This document shows, in pieces, positions 8,003 to 17,039 of a DNA stretch of 64,000 nt. The translations under genes were made by a program, and so were the position numbers. Numbering within the stretch: position 1 is the first letter of the stretch; each line of letters starts with the position of its first letter. The notes under the pieces are model-generated. The model worked only from the letters and a program-made list of their open reading frames with translations. It was not told the origin of the DNA and did not search any database. The stretch is from Nocardiopsis alborubida. GTDB taxonomy: Bacteria; Actinomycetota; Actinomycetes; Streptosporangiales; Streptosporangiaceae. The stretch covers positions 124,001-188,000 of the forward strand of contig NZ_JAAXPG010000008.1 in the NCBI RefSeq assembly GCF_012396365.1, read 5' to 3'.

Positions 8003-9682
8003 GTGCCCTCCCCGATGTCTCCGTCCCCAGGTTCCGAACCGGTTCCCCGCGCCGTCTTCGACGAGATGCTGCGCGCCGCCAGAGCGCTGCTGGCCATGCG
8101 CCACCCCCTCGACGCCGAGCTGGCCTTCAGTGAGCTGCTCGGCACGTGGTGGGGGGAGCGGGTCCCCGGCGTGGACGTGGAGAGGCTGCTCGGCGAGGGC
8201 CTGGTCGCACACGCCACCGCCTCCGGCAAGCCCGCGGGGCTGGGCGTACTCGCGGCGATCACCGCCCTGGGCACCTCGTCCGAGCAGCGGAGCCTGGCCG
8301 AACAGGGGATGATCGCGCTCCGCGAGCGCGGCCTCCAGGTGCCGGTGTGGGCCTCCCAGCTCGGCGTGGTCACACCGGTGGCCGTCTACGTCAGCACCGA
8401 CCAGTTCGGCGACACCGAGGACTTCGTGTGCGTGTTCAGCCGCGACGACGACCACCCCGGCCACCCGGGGTCGCTGCCGCCCGAACACGCGCTGATCCTG
8501 GTCCTGGACCACAACGGCGGCGGCGTGCTGCGGGACGCCTGGGTGACCACCAAGGTCGAGCAACTGCTGGAGGGCTGCCGCGCCAGGGCCGAGACGGACG
8601 AGTTCGCCCGGTTCACGCAGGTGGAGCTGACCGAGGCGCGCGCCCTGCTGACGCGGGCCCTGGAGCGCACCGAACAGGTGGTGGCCGGCGCGTCGGCCGA
8701 CCGCACCTCGGGGGCGCTCGTGGAGCCGGTGGGCCTGAAGGTCTCCGACCTGACCGGAGGGTCGCTGGCCGCGCACTTCGCGCTGGCCAACGCGCGGGTG
8801 CGGTCCCTGCCCGTGCCTCCCGCGGGGGTGGACCCCTTCCCGGCCCCGGTGTGGCGGCGCGACCGGCGAGCGGTGCTGGCCGCGCGCTTCCTGGCCTCGG
8901 ACGAGGCCGCCGAGCTCTCCGACTCCTACGCGGCGAGCCGCTGCGCCGACCACATCATCGCGCACGGCTGCGACGTGGACGGCGGTCGGCCGATGCGCGT
9001 CAGCCCGCGCAAGGTGGAGTCCTTCCTGCTGCACTGGCTGCCCGGCCGGGTGGTGCTGCTGCCCGAGGAGCAGGAGGCCATGCCGCACGTGCTGGCGGCG
9101 TGGGTGCGCTGGGCCGGCGGACGCGGCGGGCTGCCGGAGGTGGCGGTGGGCGCGGCGCTGGACGCGGTATGGGAGTCCACCTCGGAGTTCACCCGCACCT
9201 ACCGCGATCCGGCGCGCCCGCTGGGGCTGCGCCAGGAGGCGGTGCGGCGGCTGATGCCGGACGGCGACTTCGCGTCGCTGGCGCGGCGGATGTTCGCGTT
9301 CCCGCTGCTGGCGAGCGAGCTGGTGACGTGGGCTCCGGAGGAGTTCGACCCGGACACGGCGCGGGGCCGAAGGGCGCTGCTGCGGTTGGACCACTACGGC
9401 GAGTACGAGGCGGCCACGCCGCACAGCGGCCGCCACTCCAGCGGGCAGGACCGGTGGTACCGGCCGGTGACCGGCGACGACCCCGAGCGGGAGCGGGAGC
9501 TGGACCGGCACGAGCGCCTGGCGCGGCGGTTGTGGCACGGCAGGCCCGCGAACCTGTGGGCGGCGGCGCGCCGGATGCTGGACCGGGGCGTGGACCGGCC
9601 CGGCGTGCTGGCCGCGCTGGGCGAGGTGCTGGACTCCGCCTCGGGCGAGAGCGACCTGCGCCGCCGCCTGGACGCGCTGTAG
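8003..9682 (+). CDS. conserved actinobacterial protein of unknown function
   Basis: A soluble 559-residue protein with no signal peptide or membrane segment, rich in Ala, Leu, Arg and Glu. I do not recognise a catalytic motif. Around residues 320-360 a segment (RKVESFLLHWLPGRVVLLPEEQ) looks like a folded alpha/beta module, followed by a mostly helical C-terminus rich in Arg/Asp/Glu. The GTG at 8003 is chosen because a TACGCT -10 box at 7991-7996 lies exactly six bases before it, the spacing of a leaderless transcript. The frame is open back to 7937, and a GTG at 8000 or an ATG at 8015 are alternatives. A terminator-like hairpin follows the stop. Confidence 0.7.
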   Translation: MPSPMSPSPGSEPVPRAVFDEMLRAARALLAMRHPLDAELAFSELLGTWWGERVPGVDVERLLGEGLVAHATASGKPAGLGVLAAITALGTSSEQRSLAEQGMIALRERGLQVPVWASQLGVVTPVAVYVSTDQFGDTEDFVCVFSRDDDHPGHPGSLPPEHALILVLDHNGGGVLRDAWVTTKVEQLLEGCRARAETDEFARFTQVELTEARALLTRALERTEQVVAGASADRTSGALVEPVGLKVSDLTGGSLAAHFALANARVRSLPVPPAGVDPFPAPVWRRDRRAVLAARFLASDEAAELSDSYAASRCADHIIAHGCDVDGGRPMRVSPRKVESFLLHWLPGRVVLLPEEQEAMPHVLAAWVRWAGGRGGLPEVAVGAALDAVWESTSEFTRTYRDPARPLGLRQEAVRRLMPDGDFASLARRMFAFPLLASELVTWAPEEFDPDTARGRRALLRLDHYGEYEAATPHSGRHSSGQDRWYRPVTGDDPERERELDRHERLARRLWHGRPANLWAAARRMLDRGVDRPGVLAALGEVLDSASGESDLRRRLDAL

Positions 9683-9712
9683 GCGGCGCCCGTCCCGGGG
9701 CCGCGCGCCGCC
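9682..9712. terminator. hairpin between convergent genes
   Basis: GGCGGCGC (9682-9689) pairs with GCGCCGCC (9705-9712) across a 15-base loop that itself contains CCC/GGG. It lies between the converging genes ending at 9682 and 9738 and could serve both. Confidence 0.45.
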
Positions 9713-9737
9713 TGTGCCGCCCGACTCCCGAACCGCC

Positions 9738-10535
9738 CTACTCCAGCATGCGCTCGCGCAACTGCTCGACGGTGGCGTCGGAGAGCTTGAGGCCCTCGGT
9801 GACGTAGGCGTCGAAGGAGCCGTGGACCTCGTCCACGTGGGCGAAGGCGGTCTCCAGGTACTCGGCGCGCACCCGCGTCATGGGGACGACCTCCTCCCAG
9901 GTCAGGGCGCTGTGCCGGGCGAGCCTGCGCATCCACTCGTCGGTGTTGGCCTGGCGCTCGTTGCTGGCCAGGTAGTCGGCGACCACGGCCTCGCGGTCCA
10001 CACCCAGCAGGCCGAGCAGCAGGGCGGCGCCCCAGCCGGTGCGGTCCTTGCCCGCGCTGCAGTGGAAGACCAGGGAGGCCGGCCCCCGGGCCACCCGCTC
10101 GACCAGCTCGCGGTACCCGGTGAGCGCCTCGGCGTCGGTCACGAGCTCACGGTAGACGCCGTGCATGAAGCGCTCGGCGGCGCCGTCGGCGAACATGAGG
10201 CGGGCCTTCTCGGGGTCGGCGAGGGCCAGGGAGAAGTTGGCCCCGGCCGCCTCGGGGTCCTGCACGGCCACGACCGCGTACTCGGCGCCCTCGGGGACGA
10301 CGTCGGGCAGGGTCTCGCGCTCGTGCGGAGTGCGCAGGTCGACGAGCTGGCGGATGCCCAGGCCGTTGTAGACCGGCAGCTCGTCCGCGGCGATCGCGTG
10401 CAGGGCGTCGGAGCGGTACACGAGTCCGCGGCGGACCGTGCGGCCCGAGGCCGTGCGGTGCCCGCCGAGGTCGCGGAAGTTGGGGGCGCTGGAGAGGAGG
10501 AAACCGTCGTTCGTCACCTTGGTGACGATACCCAT
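9738..10535 (-). CDS. protein-tyrosine/dual-specificity phosphatase (Y_phosphatase3 type)
   Basis: A 265-residue phosphatase with the Cys-loop signature HCSAGKDRTG near residue 158, typical of bacterial PtpB-like enzymes that act on phosphotyrosine or phosphoinositides. The N-terminus FRDLGGHRTASG is the usual substrate-loop motif of this family. The downstream helix GVDREAVVADYLASNERQA is also typical. It lies 53 bases beyond the end of the nucleotidyltransferase gene on the same strand, so the two may be co-transcribed. There is no signal peptide. Biological substrate unknown. Confidence 0.88.
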   Translation of the reverse strand: MGIVTKVTNDGFLLSSAPNFRDLGGHRTASGRTVRRGLVYRSDALHAIAADELPVYNGLGIRQLVDLRTPHERETLPDVVPEGAEYAVVAVQDPEAAGANFSLALADPEKARLMFADGAAERFMHGVYRELVTDAEALTGYRELVERVARGPASLVFHCSAGKDRTGWGAALLLGLLGVDREAVVADYLASNERQANTDEWMRRLARHSALTWEEVVPMTRVRAEYLETAFAHVDEVHGSFDAYVTEGLKLSDATVEQLRERMLE

Positions 10536-10588
10536 CCGCCCCGGCGCCCCGTCAGTCGGCGTCCGCCCTCCCCCGGCCGGAACCGGGG

Positions 10589-11323
10589 TCAGGCGCCCCC
10601 GCGCATGGCGGTGATCTGCTCCCCCGCCTCCTTGACGTCCTTGGCGGTGTCCACGCCGCGCCAGAAGCCGTCGATGCGGTAGGCGGCCAGGCGGCCCTCC
10701 TTGGCCAGGTCGGGGAAGGTGGAGGACTCGTGGTCGCCCTTGGTCGGCAGCAGCGGGGTGATGCCCGGCTCGAACAGGTACACCCCGGCGTTGATCCACA
10801 CCGGCAGCAGCGGGCTCTGGGTGAACCCCTCGATCCGGTCCTGGTCGTCCACGTCCACGATGCCCCAGGTCGTGCGGAACCGGGCCAGGGCCAGGGTGGC
10901 CAGGCCGCCCCGCTCCCGGTGGTGGGCGGTCATCTCGTCCAGGGGGAACCAGGTGAGCACGTCGCCGTTGAGCGCGAAGTAGGGCGCGTCCGGGTCGTGC
11001 AGACCGGTGGAGGCGAAGCGCAGGGCTCCGCCGCGGCCGAGCGGCTCGTCCTCGACCAGGAGCGTGACCCGCGGGCCGCCCTCGCGGCCCTCCAGGTACT
11101 CGCGCAGGACCTCGGCCTTGTAGCCGCAGGAGACGACGACGTGTTCGACGCCGTGGCCCGTGAGCCACTCCAGCTGGTAGTCGATGATGGGCCGTCCGGC
11201 CACCTCCACCATCGCCTTGGGTCGGGTGTCGGTGTAGGGCCGCAGCCGGGTGGCCTGGCCGCCGGCGAGGATGAGCGCCTGGGTGACGCGGGGCGCGGAG
11301 GAGGAAGTGGGTGCAGCGGTCAT
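10589..11323 (-). CDS. sugar-phosphate nucleotidyltransferase
   Basis: A 244-residue NTP-transferase fold enzyme that would join a nucleoside triphosphate to a sugar-1-phosphate. The N-terminal signature LAGGQATRLRPYTDTRPKAM (residues 18-37) contains the nucleotide loop and catalytic Arg/Lys, and NGDVLTWFPLDEM (near residue 118) is the metal-binding Asp strand. It is short, with no left-handed beta-helix acyltransferase domain, like mannose-1-phosphate guanylyltransferase or HddC/RfbF-type enzymes. The specific nucleotide and sugar cannot be read from the sequence. The adjacent phosphatase on the same strand may act in the same pathway, which is inference. Confidence 0.85.
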   Translation of the reverse strand: MTAAPTSSSAPRVTQALILAGGQATRLRPYTDTRPKAMVEVAGRPIIDYQLEWLTGHGVEHVVVSCGYKAEVLREYLEGREGGPRVTLLVEDEPLGRGGALRFASTGLHDPDAPYFALNGDVLTWFPLDEMTAHHRERGGLATLALARFRTTWGIVDVDDQDRIEGFTQSPLLPVWINAGVYLFEPGITPLLPTKGDHESSTFPDLAKEGRLAAYRIDGFWRGVDTAKDVKEAGEQITAMRGGA

Positions 11324-11365
11324 GATCCGGACACTAGCAGCACGCCTGTGCGCGTCCCCTCGGGT

Positions 11366-13837
11366 CTACTGCGTCGCCTCGGCGTAGGCCTTGCGGACGT
11401 CGACGCTGGTCAGCACGGTGAGTTCGGCGGCGGTCGCGGCCTCGCCCAGCTCCTGGGACACGCGCAGGTCGCGGTGGGAGCACGCCTTCTCGAACAGGGA
11501 GCGGGCGAAGCGGCCGTTGCCGAGCTCGTCGATCCACCCGGCCTCGCACACGTGCGCGAAGATGCTGCGCAGGTCCTCGCGCGCGGTGTCGTCGAAGGCG
11601 TCGCCGGTACGGGCGGCCACCGCCTCGGCGATCTCGGTGAGCTCGTCGGCGGTGTAGGAGGGGAAGCGCACCCGCACGTTGAACCGCGAGGACAGTCCCG
11701 CGTTGGAGGCCAGGAAGCGCTCCATCTCCGCCGGGTAGCCCGCGAGCACGACCACGAGCCGGGACCGGTCGTCCTCGGCCCGCTTGAGCAGGGTCTGGAT
11801 GGCCTCGGAGCCGAAGGCGTCACCGCCGCTGTAGCCGGGGTTGACCAGGGAGTAGGCCTCGTCCACGAACAGCACGCCGCCCAGCGCCCGGTCCACGAGC
11901 CGGTTGGTCTTGACCGCCGTGGCGCCCAGGTGCTCGCCGACCAGGTCGGCGCGCTGGGCCTCGACCACGTCGGCGCGGCCGAGCAGGCCCAGCGCCGCGA
12001 AGACCCGGCCGAGCACCCGGGCGACGGTGGTCTTGCCGGTGCCGGGCGGACCGGAGAACACGAAGTGCCGCATGGGCGCCTGGTTGAGCAGCCCCTGCTC
12101 CTCACGGAGCTTGGCCACCCGCAGCTGGGCCACGATGGAGCGGACCTGCTCCTTGACCGGCTCCAGACCGATCATGGAGTCCAGTTCGGCCAGCGCCTCC
12201 CCGATGCCGGGCGCCTCGCCGAAACCGGGCAGGCGGGAGGTCAGCTCCCGGTGGGCGGCCTCCACGTCCGAGGCCCGGACGGTGATGAGGTCCTCGGCCT
12301 CGGGGCGGGGCGCGGGCTCCGCGCCGTCCACTCCGGCGGTGACCACGCGCACGTCGCGGGCCTGGGCGGCCTTCTCGACCACCGAGCGGGCGAAGCGGCC
12401 GTTGCCGAGCTCGTCGACCACCTCGCGCTGGACCACCTGGTCGAACCTTCGCCGCAGCGCCTGGGCGGCTCCGTCGTCGAGGATGTCGCCGCGCTGGTGG
12501 ACGAGGGACTCGGCGATGCGGAACAACTCGTCGGCGCTGTAGCTGGGAAAGCTGATGCGGGTGGCGAAGCGCGAGGCCAGACCAGGGTTGGAGGCCAGGA
12601 AGGCGTCCATCTCCTTCTCGTACCCGGCCAGGACCACGACGAGCTGGTCGCGGTCGTCCTCGGCGCGCTTGAGCAGGGTCTGCACCGCCTCGTTGCCGAA
12701 CCGGTCGGCCTGGCCGTCGCCCTCGTTGACCAGGGAGTAGGCCTCGTCCACGAACAGCACGCCGCCCAGCGCCCGGTCGATGAGCTCGTTGGTCCTGATG
12801 GCGGTCGCGCCCAGGTACTCCCCCACGAGGTCGGCGCGCTGGGCCTCGACCACACGGGAGGTGGGCAGCAGCCCGAAGGAGTGGAAGATGGTGGCCAGGG
12901 TGCGGGCGACGCTGGTCTTGCCGGTGCCGGGCGGACCGGAGAAGACCAGGTGGCGCAGGGGCCGCTCCACGGGGAAGCCCGCGTCGGCGCGCAGGCGGGC
13001 CGCCTCGATGGAGGCGGCGATCCCGCGCACCTGCTGTTTGACCGGGTCGAGGCCGACCATGTCCTCCAGTTCGGCCAGGGCCTGGTCGACGGGGACGGGC
13101 TCGTCGTCGGAGTCCGCGGCGGCGGCCCCGCGGGAGCCGGTACCGGTGCGCCCTCGCAGCGGCCGGGTGCGGCCCTCGGAGCCGTCCTGGCCCCCGGACG
13201 CGTTCGCGGGGCCCGAGCCGCCGTTGCGGCGCGAGACGGGCATGGACTTGGCGGTCTCACGCCGGTTGGCCTCGCTCTCCCGGTGGATCTGGCGGGAGGC
13301 CGACAGCCGCCACAGCAGGCAGGCGCCCGCGGCGGCGTAGAGCAGGATGATCCCCCAGGAGGCGGGGAAGGGCTCGACGACCAGTCCGACCAGGGCCAGG
13401 GAGAACCCGGCGATGAGCCCGGCGGTCAACGAGAGCACGATGGTGTGCCAGACGGGGAACTCGCGCGCCCGCCCGGCGGCCAGGACCACGAGCAGAGGCA
13501 GGGGCAGGACCAGCAGCGTGACGGGCTCGCCCGCGAGGGGGATCTGGAAGAGGGGGACGGACACCGCGAGCCAGAGCACGCACACCATGACGGTGGCGAA
13601 GGCGTCGACGGAGCGCATGAGGGCGGCCAGGACCATCAGCAGGACCAGGGCCGCGGTGACCGCGCCGAAGGCGGACGCGCCCGTGACGAGCGCGACGACG
13701 GCGACCACGGTCAGCAGGACCAGGGCGGACACGAGCCGTCGGCCGAGGGGGACGCGGTGGTAGAGGGCGCGCAGGCGGTCGAGTCCCGAGGCGCGTACCG
13801 GCTCCGCGGCGGCGGTGGAGCGCATCTCACGCGTCAT
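11366..13837 (-). CDS. membrane-anchored tandem CbxX/EccA-type AAA+ ATPase
   Basis: An 823-residue protein with about six N-terminal hydrophobic segments (residues 35-176), a charged linker with MPVSRRNGGSG, and two complete AAA modules. Module 1 has GPPGTGKTSVARTLA and module 2 GPPGTGKTTVARVLG; both share the Walker B sequence GVLFVDEAYSLV, typical of the CbxX/CfxQ/EccA subfamily (Rubisco activase-like and type VII secretion ATPases). The domains are close paralogues, pointing to internal duplication. The ATG at 13837 is chosen because AGGAAGG lies seven bases upstream. No ESX or Rubisco genes are adjacent, so the substrate is unknown. The membrane domain is unusual, because EccA proteins are cytosolic. 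Confidence 0.85.
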   Translation of the reverse strand: MTREMRSTAAAEPVRASGLDRLRALYHRVPLGRRLVSALVLLTVVAVVALVTGASAFGAVTAALVLLMVLAALMRSVDAFATVMVCVLWLAVSVPLFQIPLAGEPVTLLVLPLPLLVVLAAGRAREFPVWHTIVLSLTAGLIAGFSLALVGLVVEPFPASWGIILLYAAAGACLLWRLSASRQIHRESEANRRETAKSMPVSRRNGGSGPANASGGQDGSEGRTRPLRGRTGTGSRGAAAADSDDEPVPVDQALAELEDMVGLDPVKQQVRGIAASIEAARLRADAGFPVERPLRHLVFSGPPGTGKTSVARTLATIFHSFGLLPTSRVVEAQRADLVGEYLGATAIRTNELIDRALGGVLFVDEAYSLVNEGDGQADRFGNEAVQTLLKRAEDDRDQLVVVLAGYEKEMDAFLASNPGLASRFATRISFPSYSADELFRIAESLVHQRGDILDDGAAQALRRRFDQVVQREVVDELGNGRFARSVVEKAAQARDVRVVTAGVDGAEPAPRPEAEDLITVRASDVEAAHRELTSRLPGFGEAPGIGEALAELDSMIGLEPVKEQVRSIVAQLRVAKLREEQGLLNQAPMRHFVFSGPPGTGKTTVARVLGRVFAALGLLGRADVVEAQRADLVGEHLGATAVKTNRLVDRALGGVLFVDEAYSLVNPGYSGGDAFGSEAIQTLLKRAEDDRSRLVVVLAGYPAEMERFLASNAGLSSRFNVRVRFPSYTADELTEIAEAVAARTGDAFDDTAREDLRSIFAHVCEAGWIDELGNGRFARSLFEKACSHRDLRVSQELGEAATAAELTVLTSVDVRKAYAEATQ

Positions 13838-14029
13838 CCATGCACCTTCCTGCGTGGGGGTCCGTGGCGGTCGGCTCTCCTGACCGGCGGGGGTCGGGTC
13901 GGGGGCGGGGGGCGTCGGGGGGCCGACGTCCACAGCCACAGCCTTGCCCCAAGTGGGGCGGATGTCCAGTACGGGACCGCGTGTCGTGGCCCCTGGCCGG
14001 GGGCCGCCCGGGGTCCGCGGGTCCGGTCC

Positions 14030-14737
14030 TCACAGCAGGGGGAGCTGCCCGCCGGGAGCGGGGCGGACCCTGCGCAGGTGCTTCCATCGGGGCAGGTCGT
14101 CGAGGTAGGCCCAGCTCATCCGGTGGTGCGGGGTGGGTCCGGACTCGGCCAGGGCGGCTCGGTGCGCGGGCGAGGGGTACCCGGCGGCCCGCTCGAACCC
14201 GTAGCCCGGATGGTCGGCGGCCAGGTCGGCCATGAGGGCGTCGCGGTGGACCTTGGCCAGGATCGCGGCGGCGGCGACGCTGACGCAGGCCAGATCGCCC
14301 TTGACGCAGGTGCGCACCCGCCAGGGGCGGCCGATGAAGTCGTGCCTGCCGTCGAGGATGACGGCGTCGGGCCGCGGGGAGAGCGCGTCCAGGGCGCGTC
14401 GGGAGGCCCGGTGCAGTGCCTCGGTCATACCGACCTCGTCGATCTCCTCGGGGGAGGACCAGCCGAAGGCGTGGTCGGCGACCCAGGGGCGCAGCTGGTC
14501 GGCGATCTCCCGGCGGCGTTTGGGGGTCAGGCGCTTGGAGTCGGTCAGCCCGGAGGGCGGGGCGCCCTCGCCGGGGACGGCGGCGCAGACCAGGAGCGGC
14601 CCGGCCCAGGCGCCGCGGCCCACCTCGTCCACTCCGGCGACCACCCGCGCGCCGGAGGAGCGGAGTTCGTCCTCCAACTCGTAGGTCGGTGCGGCGGGCG
14701 GCGGGGCGGGCGTGGATGTGGTCGGCACAGTATCCAC
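14030..14737 (-). CDS. rnhB: ribonuclease HII
   Basis: A 235-residue endonuclease that nicks RNA in RNA-DNA hybrids and removes misincorporated ribonucleotides. The diagnostic [16 protein letters not shown] at residues 34-49 supplies the first catalytic Asp-Glu pair, with further acidic residues in LTDSKRL and in [11 protein letters not shown]. Length and motif order match bacterial RNase HII, with a short C-terminal tail ending GGQLPLL. It is transcribed in the same direction as the AAA gene, 192 bases upstream of it, so co-transcription is possible but not evident. Confidence 0.95.
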   Translation of the reverse strand: MDTVPTTSTPAPPPAAPTYELEDELRSSGARVVAGVDEVGRGAWAGPLLVCAAVPGEGAPPSGLTDSKRLTPKRRREIADQLRPWVADHAFGWSSPEEIDEVGMTEALHRASRRALDALSPRPDAVILDGRHDFIGRPWRVRTCVKGDLACVSVAAAAILAKVHRDALMADLAADHPGYGFERAAGYPSPAHRAALAESGPTPHHRMSWAYLDDLPRWKHLRRVRPAPGGQLPLL

Positions 14738-14953
14738 CTTAGGGCGTGGCGCGCGGACGCCGTGCGGGGCCCGGGAACCGGGGGCATCGCCGGGAAGGCC
14801 TCAGACCGCCCGGGCCGCCGTCGGGGCCGCCCGCGCACCCGCACACGGCCCGGCACGCGAAGGGCGCGGACCGCGGCCCCGGAACCCGCGCACACGGAGC
14901 CGACCCGGACGAGAGGACCTCGAACGCACCCTTTTGCGCGACTCGCCGACCAC

Positions 14954-14988
14954 CACAAGAGGTTAACGGCCATGACCTTGTGTAGTTT
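14954..14988 (+). promoter_or_regulatory. candidate promoter with inverted repeat
   Basis: TAGTTT at 14983-14988 is a plausible -10 box about 40 bases before the start at 15028. It is overlapped by an inverted repeat, CACAAG (14954-14959) / CTTGTG (14977-14982), which could be an operator. Confidence 0.4.
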
Positions 14989-15027
14989 CCGCTTGTCAGG
15001 ACCGCCGGTCGCCCGGGAGGAATGGAC

Positions 15028-15600
15028 ATGCAGCGTGCCAGGCCGTATCCGCGGCCGCGGATCTCCCGGGGACGCCTCTACGACGTCGCCGCCGCCCTCG
15101 TCCGGGTGGGCGTCGGATGGATGTTCACCGAGTACGGGCTCGCGCTGCGCGACCGGGAGACCGCGGTGGCCGATCACCTCACCGCGACCGGCCTGGGCGC
15201 GCTCTCCCCGACCGCGGGGGCGCTGCCCGCCCTGCTCGTCGCGCTCTCGATCGCCTTCGCCGTGGGCCTGCTCACATGGCTGACGGGCCCCCTGCTCGCC
15301 GCCGCGGCCGTGCTCGGCGCCCTCACGGCGGGCGCGCCCGACCTGGCGCCCTTCTCCTCGTGGGGCACGACGTCACTGGTCACGGCGGTGTGCGTGCTGA
15401 TGGCGGTGAGCGGCGGCCGCTGGTCCTGGGACCACCTCGTCCTCTCGCCGCGCGTCAACGTGCGGCACCGGAAACACCGCCGACAGCCGTCCGGAACCCG
15501 CGGGAAAGACGGCGGCGTTTCCCCGCGTCTCCCCGAACACGCTCCGCCACTGCTCTATCCTGTGGAGCAGGCCGTGCTTCGACGGCCGTATCGACTGTGA
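15028..15600 (+). CDS. small membrane protein, DoxX-like
   Basis: A 190-residue membrane protein. Four hydrophobic segments are visible (VAAALVRVGVGWMF, PALLVALSIAFAVGLLTWL, GPLLAAAAVLGALTAG, SLVTAVCVLMAVSGG) followed by a basic tail with RHRKHRRQ and about 45 polar residues. The arrangement LVRVGVGWMFTEYG at the start resembles DoxX/thiosulfate-quinone-oxidoreductase-related small membrane proteins, but the match is weak. The second of two nearby ATG codons is chosen because GGAGG then sits at a normal distance (seven bases) instead of one base. Function unknown. Confidence 0.6.
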   Translation: MQRARPYPRPRISRGRLYDVAAALVRVGVGWMFTEYGLALRDRETAVADHLTATGLGALSPTAGALPALLVALSIAFAVGLLTWLTGPLLAAAAVLGALTAGAPDLAPFSSWGTTSLVTAVCVLMAVSGGRWSWDHLVLSPRVNVRHRKHRRQPSGTRGKDGGVSPRLPEHAPPLLYPVEQAVLRRPYRL

Positions 15601-15677
15601 CGCGGCCCCCTGCGGCTCCTCTTCCCGTTCGCTCCGGGTCCGCGTCCCCATGACACGGATTCGGTGGGGGGAACGCC

Positions 15678-16334
15678 ATGTCCGCCGCAGCTTCCGGCCC
15701 GGCCCCTGACAGGTCCCTGGCCAAGCTGATCGAGATCGCGGAGAAGCCGACGCTCGGCCAGCGCCTGATCAGCTGGGCCTCCCGTCCGCCCGGCCGGCTC
15801 TACATCCCCGCCTGCGGCGTGGTCGGTCTGGTCCTGCTCTTCGAGGACAGCGTCCCCGGCGGACACCTGATCACGTTCTTCGCCGCTCTGGTGGGCGGCC
15901 TGCTGCTCGCCGGGATGGGTGCGCTGCGCCTGGGCATCGCCCTGGCGGTGGCCCGCCCGATGATCCGCCACTACTGGCTGCGCTGGGTGTCCGCTCCGGT
16001 GATCGCCGCCGTCGCGATCGGCCTGGCAGTGGCCGACGTCCCGCTCCAGAGCCGGATCAGCGCCTCCGCCGACCAGCTGCTCTCGCTGAGCGAGGACACC
16101 GACGGCCGCACCTCCATCCCGCTCAACGGCGAACGGGTGGGGCTGTACTCGCTGCGCAGCGTCTCGGCGTACGAGGGCGTCACCCACTACGCGGTGGAGG
16201 GATCGGGACTGTTCAGCCCCTCCGGCCTGGCCCACAGCACCGAGCAGATCCCCGAGGGCGTCTTCGTCCCCGGGCAGGGCTCCAGGATCTACGAGCACGT
16301 GTCGGGCGACTGGTACGTCTGGGTCAACCACTGA
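15678..16334 (+). CDS. membrane protein of unknown function
   Basis: A 218-residue protein with three to four N-terminal hydrophobic segments (residues 38-55, 64-95 and 107-122) and a C-terminal extracytoplasmic region of about 95 residues starting ASADQLLSLSEDTDG. The distal part is rich in Ser/Gly/Tyr and ends in an aromatic motif, DWYVWVNH. No catalytic motif is recognised. GGTGGGGGGAA lies directly upstream of the ATG. It follows the DoxX-like gene by 77 bases on the same strand, so the two could be a transcription unit. Confidence 0.6.
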   Translation: MSAAASGPAPDRSLAKLIEIAEKPTLGQRLISWASRPPGRLYIPACGVVGLVLLFEDSVPGGHLITFFAALVGGLLLAGMGALRLGIALAVARPMIRHYWLRWVSAPVIAAVAIGLAVADVPLQSRISASADQLLSLSEDTDGRTSIPLNGERVGLYSLRSVSAYEGVTHYAVEGSGLFSPSGLAHSTEQIPEGVFVPGQGSRIYEHVSGDWYVWVNH

Positions 16335-16530
16335 CCGCGCCCACGCACCCGTGTCCCGCCCGCCGCGCCACCGCGCGGCGGGCGGCCGCGTTTTCACCCT
16401 CACCTTGCCGGTCCTTGTCCCCCTCCAACCCCGCTCTCAACCTCGCCGGGTACACAGGGACACGCCCCCCAGGGGAGAGCCGCAGGCCCTCCCCCCTCCG
16501 GCAGCGCCGCCAACCCTGAGAAGAGGCCCC

Positions 16531-16722
16531 ATGCGCGAGTTCGCGCTCACCCTCCACGTGCGCATCCACGACTCGATCACCGCGCTGCGCCGCGCCCACG
16601 CGCTCGGCGACGACGACCTGGCCAGCGCGCAGGCGGGCGAGGTCGAGGACCTGGTCGAGATCGCCGCGCGGAACGGGATCGACATCGCCGGGGGCTACTC
16701 CTCCCTCTCCCCCGTCGCCTGA
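16531..16722 (+). CDS. small acidic protein of unknown function
   Basis: A 63-residue protein starting MREFALTLHVRIHD. It has a beta strand followed by a helix (SITALRRAHALGDDDLASAQAGEV) and a second helix, and is acidic. AGAGG precedes the ATG by four bases. The open frame extends further upstream, but that part is low-complexity Pro/Arg sequence without a ribosome binding site. A strong terminator follows 17 bases after the stop. Too small to assign. Confidence 0.55.
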   Translation: MREFALTLHVRIHDSITALRRAHALGDDDLASAQAGEVEDLVEIAARNGIDIAGGYSSLSPVA

Positions 16723-16738
16723 GCCCGGGACACGAGGA

Positions 16739-16770
16739 AGGGCCCGCGACCGCTCCCGGTCGCGGGCCCT
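16739..16770. terminator. strong bidirectional terminator
   Basis: Perfect 13-base stem (16739-16751 with 16758-16770, AGGGCCCGCGACC / GGTCGCGGGCCCT) with a six-base loop, between the small rightward gene and the leftward SPFH operon. Confidence 0.85.
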
Positions 16771-17039
16771 CACCCCGTCTCCGGCCCCGCCCAGCGGCCC
16801 GGCCGCGGGGCTGAGCCGTCGGGGCTGGGGAGTGTTCCGCGAAGGCTTCCGGATCAGCGAGCGGCCGTCCGGGCGACCTCTCGCAACACGGTTCGCGCAG
16901 ATCAGCCTGGTCGGCTTTTCAGGCGAAACCGGCGCGGCGAGAGGCAGCCCGGTGCCCGCGGCGAAGCTGGAGCCGCAGGCTCTCCCTTGGGGGTGGTGGA
17001 GGGCGACGGGCGGGACCGAAACGATCCGAGGAACACGAC
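16771..17039. other. intergenic stretch between converging genes
   Basis: About 270 bases with no gene I can support and no further clear hairpin or promoter. Confidence 0.5.

Noticed and set aside
10730..15283. Open frame of more than 1500 codons on the plus strand
   Set aside because: It runs antisense across the nucleotidyltransferase, AAA ATPase and RNase HII genes, is Gly/Arg/His-rich and has no domain; a typical GC-rich shadow frame.
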